A DNA stretch of 64,000 nucleotides from Sporosarcina sp. P32b (GCF_002743335.1 NZ_PDZB01000013.1:1-64000), one strand, 5' to 3'. Positions 38,165 to 46,455 are shown, counted from the first letter of the stretch. The notes: generated from the sequence alone by a model not told the origin. Translations and numbers: made by a program.

Positions 38165-39709
38165 ATGCGCTCGACATTCATGGGACTTGAAACTAGCAAA
38201 CGCGGATTGTACACACAGCAATCCGCTCTTTATACGACGGGGCATAACGTAGGCAACGCAAATACACCTGGCTACTCACGTCAGCGCGTGAACATGCAGG
38301 CGACTTCTGGATTTCCTGGGGTAGGAATGAACGCGGGAACGATGCCAGGATTTCTTGGGACAGGCGTAGAAGCGGGAAGTATTCAGCGGATTCGTGATTC
38401 GTTTGTCGATCATCAGTTTCGTAGTGAATCGACGAAGCTAGGCTACTGGGAATCGCGTACGAATGCCGTAGCGCAAATGGAAGACGCAATTGGCGAACCT
38501 TCCGAGTATGGTTTACAGAAGTCTATGAGCGATTTTTGGCAGTCATTGCAGACGCTTGCAGCGAATCCGGAAAATGGTGGCGCACGTGCGGTCGTTGTCG
38601 AGCGTGGAGTGGCGGTAGCTGACTCGTTTAACTATATTCATAAGTCGGTTTCCGAAATTAAAGGAAATCTAGGCGATGAAATTGACTTTAGCACGAATGA
38701 TATTAACTCGTTGCTGAGTCAAATTGGAGAATTAAACAAACAAATCGCTACGGTAGAACCGAATGGCTATTTACCGAATGATCTCTATGATGCGCGTGAC
38801 GGTTTACTAGATAAGTTGTCTAGCTATGTACCGATTGAAACGAGCTATGAGAAAACTGGCGGACGTGCTCTTGCGATTTCAGAAGGTACGGTAACCGTTA
38901 AAATCAAAACGAATGTTCCAGGACAAACGATAACTGTAGTACAAAAAGACAAAGTTGCAGAACTCACTGTGGATGGAAACGATCCAGACCAACCATTTCC
39001 AGATCCTATGACAGGCTTCACATTTACAGGGGGACCGATTGAGAATCCTTCTGACGGTAAGCTGTCTGTTACCGATATGGTCAAAAGTGGAGAATTGAAA
39101 TCACTTGTGGATTCATACGGGTATCAAGATGGTAATCAAGTAAAAGGACTGTATCCTGAAATGCTTGCTAAGTTAGACAAAATGGCGAATGAGTTTGCGA
39201 AAGCGTTTAATGCGGTTCATGAAGATGGTACAGATTCAACAGGTGTAAAAGGGCAGCCTTTCTTTGTTTTACCTACTGGTGCAACCGAATTTAGCGCAAG
39301 TAATATTGTAGTAAATAATGAGATTAGAAAAGATCCGAATAAACTGGCGGCGTCCGATTCAAAAACAGGCGCGGAAGTCGGTAACGGTCAAAACGCAAAA
39401 AAACTTGGCGATGTATTCTTTGCGAAGTTACCGGGACTAGAAGGTTCAAGCGTTCAAAGTTATTATGCTCAAGCAATCGGACAATTAGGTGTCGAAGGAC
39501 AACAAGCAATAAAAATGACCGAAAGCTCAGGCGTATTGCTGTTAGCTGTTTCGAATCGCCGTGACTCAATCAGTACGGTGTCACTCGACGAAGAAATGAC
39601 CGACATGATCCGTTTCCAACAAGCATACAACGCATCTGCCCGAATGATCACCGTGATGGATGAAGCGCTAGACAAAATCATCAACGGCATGGGTACGGTC
39701 GGTAGATAA
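38165..39709 (+). CDS. Flagellar hook-associated protein 1 FlgK
   Basis: 514 residues; first hook-filament junction protein. N-terminal D0 region MRSTFMGLETSKRGLYTQQS and NVGNANTPGYSRQRV (the flagellar rod/hook signature) and the C-terminal D0 region SLDEEMTDMIRFQQAYNASA are intact. The central domain (about 240-400) is variable. AAGGAGGACACAAC precedes the ATG. flgL follows 16 bases later. Confidence 0.95.
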   Translation: MRSTFMGLETSKRGLYTQQSALYTTGHNVGNANTPGYSRQRVNMQATSGFPGVGMNAGTMPGFLGTGVEAGSIQRIRDSFVDHQFRSESTKLGYWESRTNAVAQMEDAIGEPSEYGLQKSMSDFWQSLQTLAANPENGGARAVVVERGVAVADSFNYIHKSVSEIKGNLGDEIDFSTNDINSLLSQIGELNKQIATVEPNGYLPNDLYDARDGLLDKLSSYVPIETSYEKTGGRALAISEGTVTVKIKTNVPGQTITVVQKDKVAELTVDGNDPDQPFPDPMTGFTFTGGPIENPSDGKLSVTDMVKSGELKSLVDSYGYQDGNQVKGLYPEMLAKLDKMANEFAKAFNAVHEDGTDSTGVKGQPFFVLPTGATEFSASNIVVNNEIRKDPNKLAASDSKTGAEVGNGQNAKKLGDVFFAKLPGLEGSSVQSYYAQAIGQLGVEGQQAIKMTESSGVLLLAVSNRRDSISTVSLDEEMTDMIRFQQAYNASARMITVMDEALDKIINGMGTVGR

Positions 39710-39725
39710 TTAAGGAGGAATCTTC

Positions 39726-40616
39726 ATGCGTGTAACACAATCTATGTTATCTCAAAATATGCTGCGTAACTTGTCAAGCAGTTATAATAATATGGGGAAA
39801 TTACAAGAACAACTCAATACAGGGAAAAAAGTTACCCGTCCATCCGATGATCCTGTCGTCGTCATGAAGGGTATGGGGTATGGTATGCAAGTCGACAAGG
39901 TGGAGCAATTTCAAAAGAATATGGGCGAGGTGAATAACTGGCTGGATAGTTCGGATGATGCGTTGGATGGGGTAGGACAAGTTTTACATCGTTTGAAAGA
40001 GCTGGCAACAAATGCTTCCAATACTGGCACGATGACAGAGACGGATAGAAAAGCAATTGAAACAGAAATTGGTCAGCTCCGTGAGCACTTACAAGACATG
40101 GCCAATACTAAAGTCGGCGACAAGCATATATTCAGCGGTAGTATGACGGATCAACCACTGTTTAATAAGGATAAGGGTACGTTTGAAGATGGAGATTCAT
40201 TTTCTAAAAACGTAGAAATAGAAGTGTTTGACGGCATAAGCTTACGAGTCAGTACCGATGTAAGTAAAATGTTTAAAGATATTGATACTATGTTGGATAA
40301 AGTAAAAGATCTTACAGCTACAGGTTCCACTGCTACAGGAGAAAGTTTTGGAAAACTAATTAATGATATTGATAGTCATATGGATGTCGTTCTTTCAAAA
40401 CGTGCAGACGTCGGCGCTCGTTCCAACCGAGCAGAACTTATGCATAATCGCTTAGAAATGCAAGAAGGCGCAGCGAAGAAACAACGCTCTCAAAACGAAG
40501 ATGTTGATTATGAAAAAACGATTACGGATTTGATTACATCGGAATCGATCCATCGTGCAACATTGTCAGTTGGCGCTAGAATCATGCAACCTTCTTTAAT
40601 GGATTTCCTACGCTAA
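39726..40616 (+). CDS. Flagellar hook-associated protein 3 FlgL
   Basis: 296 residues; second junction protein, with flagellin-like termini: MRVTQSMLSQNMLRNLSSSY and LNTGKKVTRPSDDPV at the start and the C-terminal coiled region EDVDYEKTITDLI. AAGGAGGAATCTTC precedes the ATG. A terminator follows and probably lowers, rather than abolishes, transcription into the next genes. Confidence 0.95.
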   Translation: MRVTQSMLSQNMLRNLSSSYNNMGKLQEQLNTGKKVTRPSDDPVVVMKGMGYGMQVDKVEQFQKNMGEVNNWLDSSDDALDGVGQVLHRLKELATNASNTGTMTETDRKAIETEIGQLREHLQDMANTKVGDKHIFSGSMTDQPLFNKDKGTFEDGDSFSKNVEIEVFDGISLRVSTDVSKMFKDIDTMLDKVKDLTATGSTATGESFGKLINDIDSHMDVVLSKRADVGARSNRAELMHNRLEMQEGAAKKQRSQNEDVDYEKTITDLITSESIHRATLSVGARIMQPSLMDFLR

Positions 40617-40624
40617 AAGATGTG

Positions 40625-40655
40625 GCGGACACTGAGCAAGTGTCCGCTATTTTTA
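40625..40655 (+). terminator. Terminator or attenuator after flgL
   Basis: GCGGACACT pairs with AGTGTCCGC around a 5-base loop, then ATTTTTAT. Confidence 0.85.
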
Positions 40656-40681
40656 TATAAGAAAGTAAGGGAGTGATAGAA

Positions 40682-41233
40682 GTGAACATTCCACAGCTTC
40701 AAATCCAAACGACGCCTGCAAAGATTGATCTGCAAGTGGCGAAACCAGTTCAAGAGATTCAACAACCAAAAGCTACTCTAAGTATTGAACAACCTGCTGC
40801 TGTTTTAGAAATGACGACAACCCGACCGCAACTATCACTCGACACAACAGAGAATCGGGCAGACATCGATATGAAAAGTGTATTTCGTCGGACGGCTGAA
40901 AATGCCCAATACGGCATGCAAAAAGCACAAGAAGGCGCAGCTCGTCGTGCACAAGAAGGTCAACAACTCATGAAGATTGAAAATGGTTCAACGATAGCGG
41001 ATATTGTGAAGCAAAATACAGAGAAACCGATGGCCGAACTTCAAGTAAAATTTGTAGGGGATTGGACAAAAATCAAAACAGATATTACGTCTGGTTCACT
41101 GGACATTAACGTAACTCCACAGAAACCGAAAATCGATGCACAAATAAATAAACCAGTCCATAATTACACACCTGGAAAAGTATCTGTAGAAATGCAACAG
41201 TACGGATCGATACAGATTGATTGGAAAGTTTAA
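40682..41233 (+). CDS. YviE family protein (DUF6470)
   Basis: 183 residues. A repetitive N-terminus of short beta-like segments (IPQLQIQTTPAKIDLQVAKP and similar) is followed by a helical middle (RRTAENAQYGMQKAQEGAA) and a C-terminal stretch VNVTPQ-like strands. Homologues (YviE in B. subtilis) sit between flgL and fliW. Function is not established; association with flagellar assembly is inferred from position. GTG start at 40682 follows AAGGGAGTGATAGAA; a GTG three codons earlier is inside that spacer. Confidence 0.8.
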   Translation: MNIPQLQIQTTPAKIDLQVAKPVQEIQQPKATLSIEQPAAVLEMTTTRPQLSLDTTENRADIDMKSVFRRTAENAQYGMQKAQEGAARRAQEGQQLMKIENGSTIADIVKQNTEKPMAELQVKFVGDWTKIKTDITSGSLDINVTPQKPKIDAQINKPVHNYTPGKVSVEMQQYGSIQIDWKV

Positions 41234-41287
41234 TAATTAAAGCGAAGAGTAATAAACTAGCACAACGTTAAAAAGGAGAGAAATCTA

Positions 41288-41773
41288 GTGACACAACAAC
41301 TAAAAGAAATCGCAACCAAGTTCCACGGTAAAATAGAAGTAGATTTATCGAAAGCATGGCACTTCCCGAAAGGACTTCCCGGATTCGAAGAGGAAGAAGA
41401 ATTCGTCATTTTGCCAATCGGTGATAACCAGGAATTCCAAGTCATGCAGTCGACGAAAGAAGCAGGCGTGGCATTCGTCGTAGCGAATCCATACAAGTTC
41501 GTAGAAGGCTATGACATCAAAGTAGACGATCCAACAGTAGACTTACTAGAAGTGAAAAGTCCTGAAGAACTAATGGTGCTCGGTATCGTCTTCGTTAGAG
41601 AACCATTTGAAGATTCTACAATTAACTTGCAAGCTCCCCTTTTGATCCAAACGAAAAACAGAAAAGCAAAGCAAATGGTATTAAATGATAAGCGCTATCT
41701 TATCAAACATCCAATCGATGAAAAGAAGTTGGATGAAATGAAAGAAAAAACAACTAGCGGAAAGAGTGAATAA
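41288..41773 (+). CDS. Flagellar assembly factor FliW
   Basis: 161 residues with the FliW beta-barrel pattern (KAWHFPKGLPGFEEEEEFVIL, then MVLGIVFVREP and APLLIQTKNRKAKQMVL). FliW binds either flagellin or CsrA: when flagellin builds up FliW holds it and CsrA is freed to block hag translation. GTG start after AAAAGGAGAGAAATCTA. The csrA gene follows one base after the stop. Confidence 0.94.
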   Translation: MTQQLKEIATKFHGKIEVDLSKAWHFPKGLPGFEEEEEFVILPIGDNQEFQVMQSTKEAGVAFVVANPYKFVEGYDIKVDDPTVDLLEVKSPEELMVLGIVFVREPFEDSTINLQAPLLIQTKNRKAKQMVLNDKRYLIKHPIDEKKLDEMKEKTTSGKSE

Positions 41774-41774
41774 G

Positions 41775-41996
41775 ATGTTAGTACTCTCACGCAAAGTGGG
41801 CGATACGATTAAAATTGCAGACAATATAGAAGTAAAGATCCTCGAAGTAAAAGGTGACACGGTACGGGTAGGGATTGAAGCACCTAAATCCGTGGAAATT
41901 GTACGAGGTGAACTTATTCAGTCTATTAAAGAAATCAATACTGAATCACTGACGCTAGATCTTGACTGGTATAAAAACTTAAAAGATAACAAGTGA
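41775..41996 (+). CDS. Carbon storage regulator CsrA
   Basis: 73 residues; small RNA-binding dimer. The family start MLVLSRKVGDTIKI, the VRVGIEAPKSVEIVRGE core with the RNA-contact Arg, and a C-terminal helix are intact. ATG at 41775; an upstream GTG at 41766 lies within fliW. Target is very likely the hag leader 170 bases downstream, where a GGA hairpin and a GGA overlapping the ribosome site are visible. Confidence 0.96.
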   Translation: MLVLSRKVGDTIKIADNIEVKILEVKGDTVRVGIEAPKSVEIVRGELIQSIKEINTESLTLDLDWYKNLKDNK

Positions 41997-42080
41997 ATCG
42001 TGGTTACTTCATTAAAACAGGTAGTACAAGTCACTTAATCTCCACATTTCAAATAAATAGAAAAGTTTTTAATAAAACAC

Positions 42081-42107
42081 TAAACACTCTAGTTACGCAT
42101 CCGATAT
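42081..42107 (+). promoter_or_regulatory. Sigma-D promoter of hag
   Basis: TAAA at 42081-42084, a 15-base spacer, and TCCGATAT at 42100-42107, one mismatch from the sigma-D consensus GCCGATAT. It lies about 105 bases before the flagellin start and leaves an untranslated leader of roughly 90-100 bases. Confidence 0.9.
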
Positions 42108-42164
42108 TAGTAGTGTAAGCGGCATAGAGCGTCCGGCCGGTGCTCAAAACCGTAAAACAAATAA

Positions 42165-42204
42165 GGGACACAAGGACGTGTACCCAACAAACACTCAAGG
42201 AGGA
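42165..42204 (+). promoter_or_regulatory. CsrA operator in the hag leader
   Basis: A hairpin at 42165-42185 pairs GGG-ACAC with GUGU-CCC (one bulged A) and shows AAGGAC in the loop, the classic CsrA target. A second GGA pair lies in the Shine-Dalgarno AAGGAGGA at 42197-42204. Two sites, one on the ribosome site, match the B. subtilis hag arrangement. Confidence 0.8.
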
Positions 42205-42211
42205 AATTATA

Positions 42212-44146
42212 ATGATTATTAATCACAACATGGCAGCAATGAACACTCACCGTCAATTAGGTTCAAACAACGCAGCGGCAGCTAACAACATTGAGAAACT
42301 ATCTTCAGGTCTAAAGATCAACAAAGCTGGAGACGATGCAGCAGGACTAGCAATCTCCGAAAAAATGAGAGGTCAGATCCGTGGTTTGGATATGGCAGCT
42401 AAGAACTCTCAAGATGGTATTTCTCTAATTCAAACTGCTGAAGGTTCTTTGAATGAAACTCATGATATTCTACAGCGTATGCGTGAGTTGGCAGTACAAG
42501 CGGGTAATGATACAAATACAAGCAATGATCGTCAAGAAGTTCAAAAAGAAATCAACTCATTGACTTCTGAGATAAATCGTATTGGTAATACAACAGAATT
42601 CAATACGCAAAAATTATTAAATGGATCAAAAACTGACGCAGCAGGTGGAGCGGAACCGGGATCTGCTGCTTCACTGAAAGTAGATTTAACAGGTATGGTT
42701 ACTTCAGAGTCTGTTGTAGTTATGGGTGAAAGTATAGCCTTTGATACTGATATACCTACTACTCTAACAAAAGGAGCAGCGGCTTTAAATGACACTGATG
42801 CGTTCAGTGCTAAATACACTGCGACTGTTTCAGGCAATGAACTTATAATTACAGCTAAAAATGTCGGTGTTAATGCTGATTTAACTGCTGATAAAATTGA
42901 TGCATCGGGAGTTACGGGTACACCAACAGCTTCAGTTACTGCTGGTGTCAATCAAGAACAAGCACTAAATTTCCAAATTGGTGCAAACCAAGATCAAAGT
43001 TTAACGTTAAACATTGGAGATATGCGCTCGGTAGCTTTGGGAATATCGACTACAGGTACTACTAATGAAAACTTGGCGGTAAATAATGGTACAAATAGTA
43101 CGACTACTGAACAAGCACTAGATGTATCAACTCATGAAAATGCTGCAAATGCAGTAACTAAAATACAAGCAGCAATCGATAAAGTCTCTGGTGAACGTTC
43201 TAAGTTGGGTTCAACACAAAACCGCCTAGAACACACAATTAACAACCTCGGAACTTCTTCCGAAAACCTAACAGCAGCAGAATCACGCATCCGTGACGTG
43301 GATTATGTCATAGCTGCGTAAGCAGTAACAGACACAGTCGTCCTAACTGGTAACGGTTAGAGAGTATGACCGGGTGAATTGCTGGAAACCCCTGAAACTG
43401 TTCTTGCTACAACGTAACTGGAAACGGTCAGCGTGAATGCTTGAAAAAAGAGCAGATTGGGCAATCAGCAGCCAAGCTCCTGTGAGGAAACTCTGGAGAA
43501 GGTTCAACGACTAGGATAGACCATCTAAGGCTAAGCTATGGTGATGAAATCCGTAGGAAACACAAAGCTGAGTATCTTGTGAATCCGAAGTGCCCGGCCC
43601 CTACCGAAGTGTGGAGGGTGAAGATATAGTCTAGTCATTAGTGAAAGCTAATGTTCGCACGATGGCGAAAGAGATGATGGACTTTACGAAGAACAACATC
43701 TTAACTCAAGCAGCACAAGCAATGCTTTCTCAATCGAACCAGCTTCCGAACGGAGTATTACAACTCCTACGGTAAACGGTTCAGGGACGCCTATTCGGTA
43801 ACGGATAGGACGCATAACTGGGTGAATTGCTGGAACCTCCTGAAGTCCACTTTCCGACAACGCAGCTGGAAACGGCAAACGTGAACGGTTGAAAAAAAGT
43901 GGAATTGGACAATCAGCAGCCAAGCTCCTGTGAGGAAACTCTGGAGAAGGTTCAACGACTAGGATATACCGTCTAAGGCAATCGCTATGACGATGAAATC
44001 CGTAGGGTGTCAATAGACATTCGAAGTGCCCAGCATCCTAGTTATTTAGGTACAAGGATGGAGATATAGTCTGAGCCTATTAGAGACAATAGGACTGCTC
44101 GCAAGCTAACCAACAGCCGCAGGGCGTACTACAACTATTACGTTAA
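42212..44146 (+). CDS. Flagellin, split by two group I introns
   Basis: The gene is read as three exons: 42212-43303 (364 codons), 43662-43730 (23 codons) and 44102-44146 (14 codons plus stop), giving 401 residues. Exon 1 has the N-terminal D0/D1 helices ([40 protein letters not shown]), a variable middle (about 145-300) and the start of the C-terminal D0/D1 (AESRIRDVD). Exon 2 begins [19 protein letters not shown]; exon 3 reads [14 protein letters not shown]. Without splicing the frame ends after YVIAA at 43321, losing the C-terminal helix required for polymerisation. Start ATG 42212 behind AAGGAGGAAATTATA; the longer frame from 42140 lies in the leader. Controlled by sigma-D and CsrA. Exon ends are read by eye from codon continuity, a U before each intron and a G at each intron end. 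Confidence 0.9.
43304..43661 (+). ncRNA. Group I intron 1 in hag (358 nt)
   Basis: It lies between GAT (Asp of RDVD) and ATG (Met of MAKEMM). Core elements are readable in order: P near 43376-43388 (GAATTGCTGGAAA), Q at 43463-43477 (AATCAGCAGCCAAGC), R at 43502-43516 (GTTCAACGACTAGGA) and S at 43621-43632 (AAGATATAGTCT). The exon ends in U and the intron in G. A P1 helix can form: exon GGAU with GUCC at 43340-43343, extended by UGUC/GACA and a CUGC-GUAA-GCAG hairpin. CUAAC/GUUAG gives P2. No ORF inside. The core resembles subgroup IA introns of Bacillus phages; the subgroup is a tentative call. Confidence 0.92.
43731..43775 (+). other. Intron-borne copy of the flagellin C-terminal codons
   Basis: The first 45 bases of intron 2 read [14 protein letters not shown] and stop, in frame with exon 2. 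True exon 3 (44102-44146), also 45 bases, reads [14 protein letters not shown] and stop. Eleven of 14 residues match, and six matching residues use a different synonymous codon. A message that keeps intron 2 therefore still encodes a full-length flagellin. The same bases form the extended P1 hairpin. Confidence 0.85.
43731..44101 (+). ncRNA. Group I intron 2 in hag (371 nt)
   Basis: It lies between TCT (Ser of AMLS) and CAA (Gln of QANQQ). P near 43823-43834, Q at 43911-43925, R at 43950-43964 and S at 44061-44072 repeat the core of intron 1 almost letter for letter from Q through R, so the two introns are close relatives. It ends in G at 44101. A long P1 region is possible: exon UUCU with GGGA near 43783-43786, extended by GAACC/GGUUC, CCG/CGG and a perfect GGAGU-AUUACA-ACUCC hairpin. 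Its first 45 bases are in frame with exon 2 and encode a substitute C-terminus. No endonuclease ORF inside. Confidence 0.9.
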
Positions 44147-44163
44147 TGGTTAATTAGAACTAT

Positions 44164-44196
44164 AAAAAGAGACTTCTTTCAAGAAGTCTCTTTTTT
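44164..44196. terminator. Bidirectional terminator between hag and the endonuclease gene
   Basis: AAAAAGAGACTTCTT pairs perfectly with AAGAAGTCTCTTTTT across a 2-base (effectively 4-base) loop; A and T runs flank both sides, so it can serve both convergent genes. Confidence 0.92.
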
Positions 44197-44197
44197 C

Positions 44198-46111
44198 TTA
44201 CATATAATTTTGATCTCGTAAATCTTTAGTTTTATAAACTATCGACCAGTAACTACGTTTTAGCTGATTGGCAATCTGCTGAATAGTATAGCCTTGTTGC
44301 TTCATGCGTTTTAGCGTCTCTACTTCATTAGTCGTGTAAGGTCTCATTCTATCTCTAGAGCTAGTCATGACTTCATAATCAGGATATTCAGAAAGCCATC
44401 TCTGAGTTTCCATATAGAAACGATACGTCCAGTTGGTTTTATAGCTCATCGCTGGGCAAGTGATGGTAACTGGATGAATATCTTGAAGAAACAATAAGGT
44501 ATCTGCTGTACGGAACGTTCGTAAATAATAACCATTTCCATCTGGTAGTTTCGTGAGGGTAAATTCAGCTTGTGTTAAATTTTTAATCTGTAGTGCAAGA
44601 TTTTTCAATTCTTCGAAAGTGAAATTTTGTAGATAGAGAGCGATGTGAGGGGTAATATATATCTTTTTATTATTATCATTTATCCGTTTCGTTAGCAATA
44701 GTGAGCCATCGTCCATATAAATAGTGGCTATACTGTGTAAATCGTTCAAGTTAGAAAGTCTTGTTCTTGATAGTATCTTAACTCGTGATTTGTCTTTTAC
44801 CTTAGCACTATAAAAATCAGCTTCCAGCTCGCTCCATAGATCATTAACTCGTGAACTAATCACATCTCCTTTAAGAGTAAAAGAGAGATAAGGCTCCAGT
44901 TTCATCACTTTCCATGCCCGGTAATCCTTCTGTTTAATAGAAAAATGTTCGCTGTACGTGCTTCTGATACCTTTGGATTTTGTAGACATGTGAGTCAGCA
45001 TGCCATCTCCAATAATAGAACCGAGTATGATATTTTGCTGAGTAGTTGATAGATCATTCAATGTATTTAACGGTCGCGGTGAAAGGCTGTTATGCTGATG
45101 AAAGCACTCTTGCACAATCTCACCTAACGTTAAACCTGTCGATGCTTGGACGGAACACAGGACGTGTTGGTTTTTTTCAGTCAGGCTCACTTGATAGCGT
45201 GTCGATTCATTGTTCTCTTGCCTCGCGTAATTCAATCTTTGGAAGTTGTTTCTTGTTACTTGGATGGAAGAGGCATATTGCTGAATCATTTGATTGATTT
45301 CTTTAGTAGGTGCAGGAATAGATATTTGATTGGGAAGTCGTATCGTTGTCCGTTTTGCAACCGGCTTGTGAACTTCTACATTCCTGATTTTATAAGAAAA
45401 TAGTGGATGGATCCATGGTGTAACTATACTTAGAAAATATTTGATTTGCAGTTGGTCATAGAGAATAAGTCTTCGTTGACCGTCTATCGCAAACAGGAAA
45501 TTGAATTTGATATTTACTACATATTGAAGTAACCGAAGCTCGTCCTCGGTCCATTGCTCGGTGGAGAGAATCAGTTTCTCCAGCGTGCCGTTTTCTTTCA
45601 CTTTCAAGTGACCGCATTCCTGGTACCACCACGCGAGTGTCTGAGCGGTCATATGCTGTTCAACAAACTCCAGAGGCATGCCCTTAAAGCCATTCTGATA
45701 CCAATCGTAGTATAATGCTTCAGCAGTAGCACAAGGAGTAGATTCAATCACCACGCGCTCTGTAAAGCCGAATTCACTCCGGGTATCTGTGGTTTGTTCC
45801 TTCTTTATAAGAAAGTCTGGTACATAGGATTGTAACTGTTGATAGCAGGAATGAGCCCATTCACTGTGTTTTGTATGGAAAGTGAATCGGAAATATTTGT
45901 GGCTAGTTGTAGAAGATATAATACGTCCACTGCCAAGCAGCAATGCGCAGAGCAGACTGTTTAATTTTTCATTAGAAGAAGGCAGTGAATTTTTCTTTAC
46001 GTTGCTGTTCTTACAATTGGCATTGTATTGTTCCTTTGCCGCTTTACCATCTTCCAGTAAAAAGCTGTAAGATCGTGAATTCGTAGAGTATATCAATTTT
46101 CCAATCGTCAT
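44198..46111 (-). CDS. Free-standing LAGIDADG homing endonuclease, two-domain
   Basis: 637 residues. The second half has an intact LAGIDADG_2-type domain: IILGSIIGDG (361-370, acidic Asp369), FSIKQKDYRAW, then IATIYMDDGSLL (461-472, Asp467/468). The first half is a related but worn copy: LLCALLLGSGRI (53-64, acidic residue replaced by Ser) and LAWWYQECGHL (159-169). The C-terminus (about 592-632) is a helix-turn-helix (YTTNEVETLKRMKQQGYTIQ) of the kind used for DNA reading. ATG after TATAGGAGGGCTCACT. It converges on hag, whose introns lack their own endonuclease, so it may serve their spread or cut flagellin genes. Which site it cuts is not known. Confidence 0.86.
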   Translation of the reverse strand: MTIGKLIYSTNSRSYSFLLEDGKAAKEQYNANCKNSNVKKNSLPSSNEKLNSLLCALLLGSGRIISSTTSHKYFRFTFHTKHSEWAHSCYQQLQSYVPDFLIKKEQTTDTRSEFGFTERVVIESTPCATAEALYYDWYQNGFKGMPLEFVEQHMTAQTLAWWYQECGHLKVKENGTLEKLILSTEQWTEDELRLLQYVVNIKFNFLFAIDGQRRLILYDQLQIKYFLSIVTPWIHPLFSYKIRNVEVHKPVAKRTTIRLPNQISIPAPTKEINQMIQQYASSIQVTRNNFQRLNYARQENNESTRYQVSLTEKNQHVLCSVQASTGLTLGEIVQECFHQHNSLSPRPLNTLNDLSTTQQNIILGSIIGDGMLTHMSTKSKGIRSTYSEHFSIKQKDYRAWKVMKLEPYLSFTLKGDVISSRVNDLWSELEADFYSAKVKDKSRVKILSRTRLSNLNDLHSIATIYMDDGSLLLTKRINDNNKKIYITPHIALYLQNFTFEELKNLALQIKNLTQAEFTLTKLPDGNGYYLRTFRTADTLLFLQDIHPVTITCPAMSYKTNWTYRFYMETQRWLSEYPDYEVMTSSRDRMRPYTTNEVETLKRMKQQGYTIQQIANQLKRSYWSIVYKTKDLRDQNYM

Positions 46112-46227
46112 AGTGAGCCCTCCTATAAGATAAGAATGTGTGTTCTTATTATATAATGGTTGAGAATAGATAGCTAATTATAATCTGAAAGTAGAACTGG
46201 TATGAAAGTGTAGAGGAGGTACAGCAA

Positions 46228-46455
46228 ATGAAGGATAACTCAGAAGAAATCGAGTGGTTGAAAGAACAACTGGAGCAGGTTAAACAGCATGATCGGGTTT
46301 TGGAAGAGATAGAGAAGCGGTTGTATGAGATGAAAGAGATTGCGGAGTATGCTTCGAAGTATCGGCTTAGTGGGGAAGAGAAGCGGGAGTTCGAGAAGCA
46401 GATAGAAGAGCAGAAGATTGTGATAGAGTCTTTACAGGGTTATTCAGGTTTATAA
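46228..46455 (+). CDS. Small coiled-coil hypothetical protein
   Basis: 75 residues, highly charged, predicted to be helical almost throughout, with heptad-like spacing (IEWLKEQLEQVKQHDRVLEE, KRLYEMKEIAEYA). No signal peptide. The ribosome site AGAGGAGGTACAGCAA and divergent position from the endonuclease gene support a real gene. Family not recognised; no function proposed. Confidence 0.7.
   Translation: MKDNSEEIEWLKEQLEQVKQHDRVLEEIEKRLYEMKEIAEYASKYRLSGEEKREFEKQIEEQKIVIESLQGYSGL

Noticed and set aside
42212..43321. Flagellin as a truncated pseudogene of 369 residues
   Set aside because: The missing C-terminus is present downstream in frame-compatible pieces separated by two recognisable group I introns, and the promoter and leader are intact.
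43684..44013. 109-codon minus-strand ORF across intron 2
   Set aside because: It spans exon 2 and intron core on the opposite strand with no ribosome site; the plus-strand intron structure explains the sequence.
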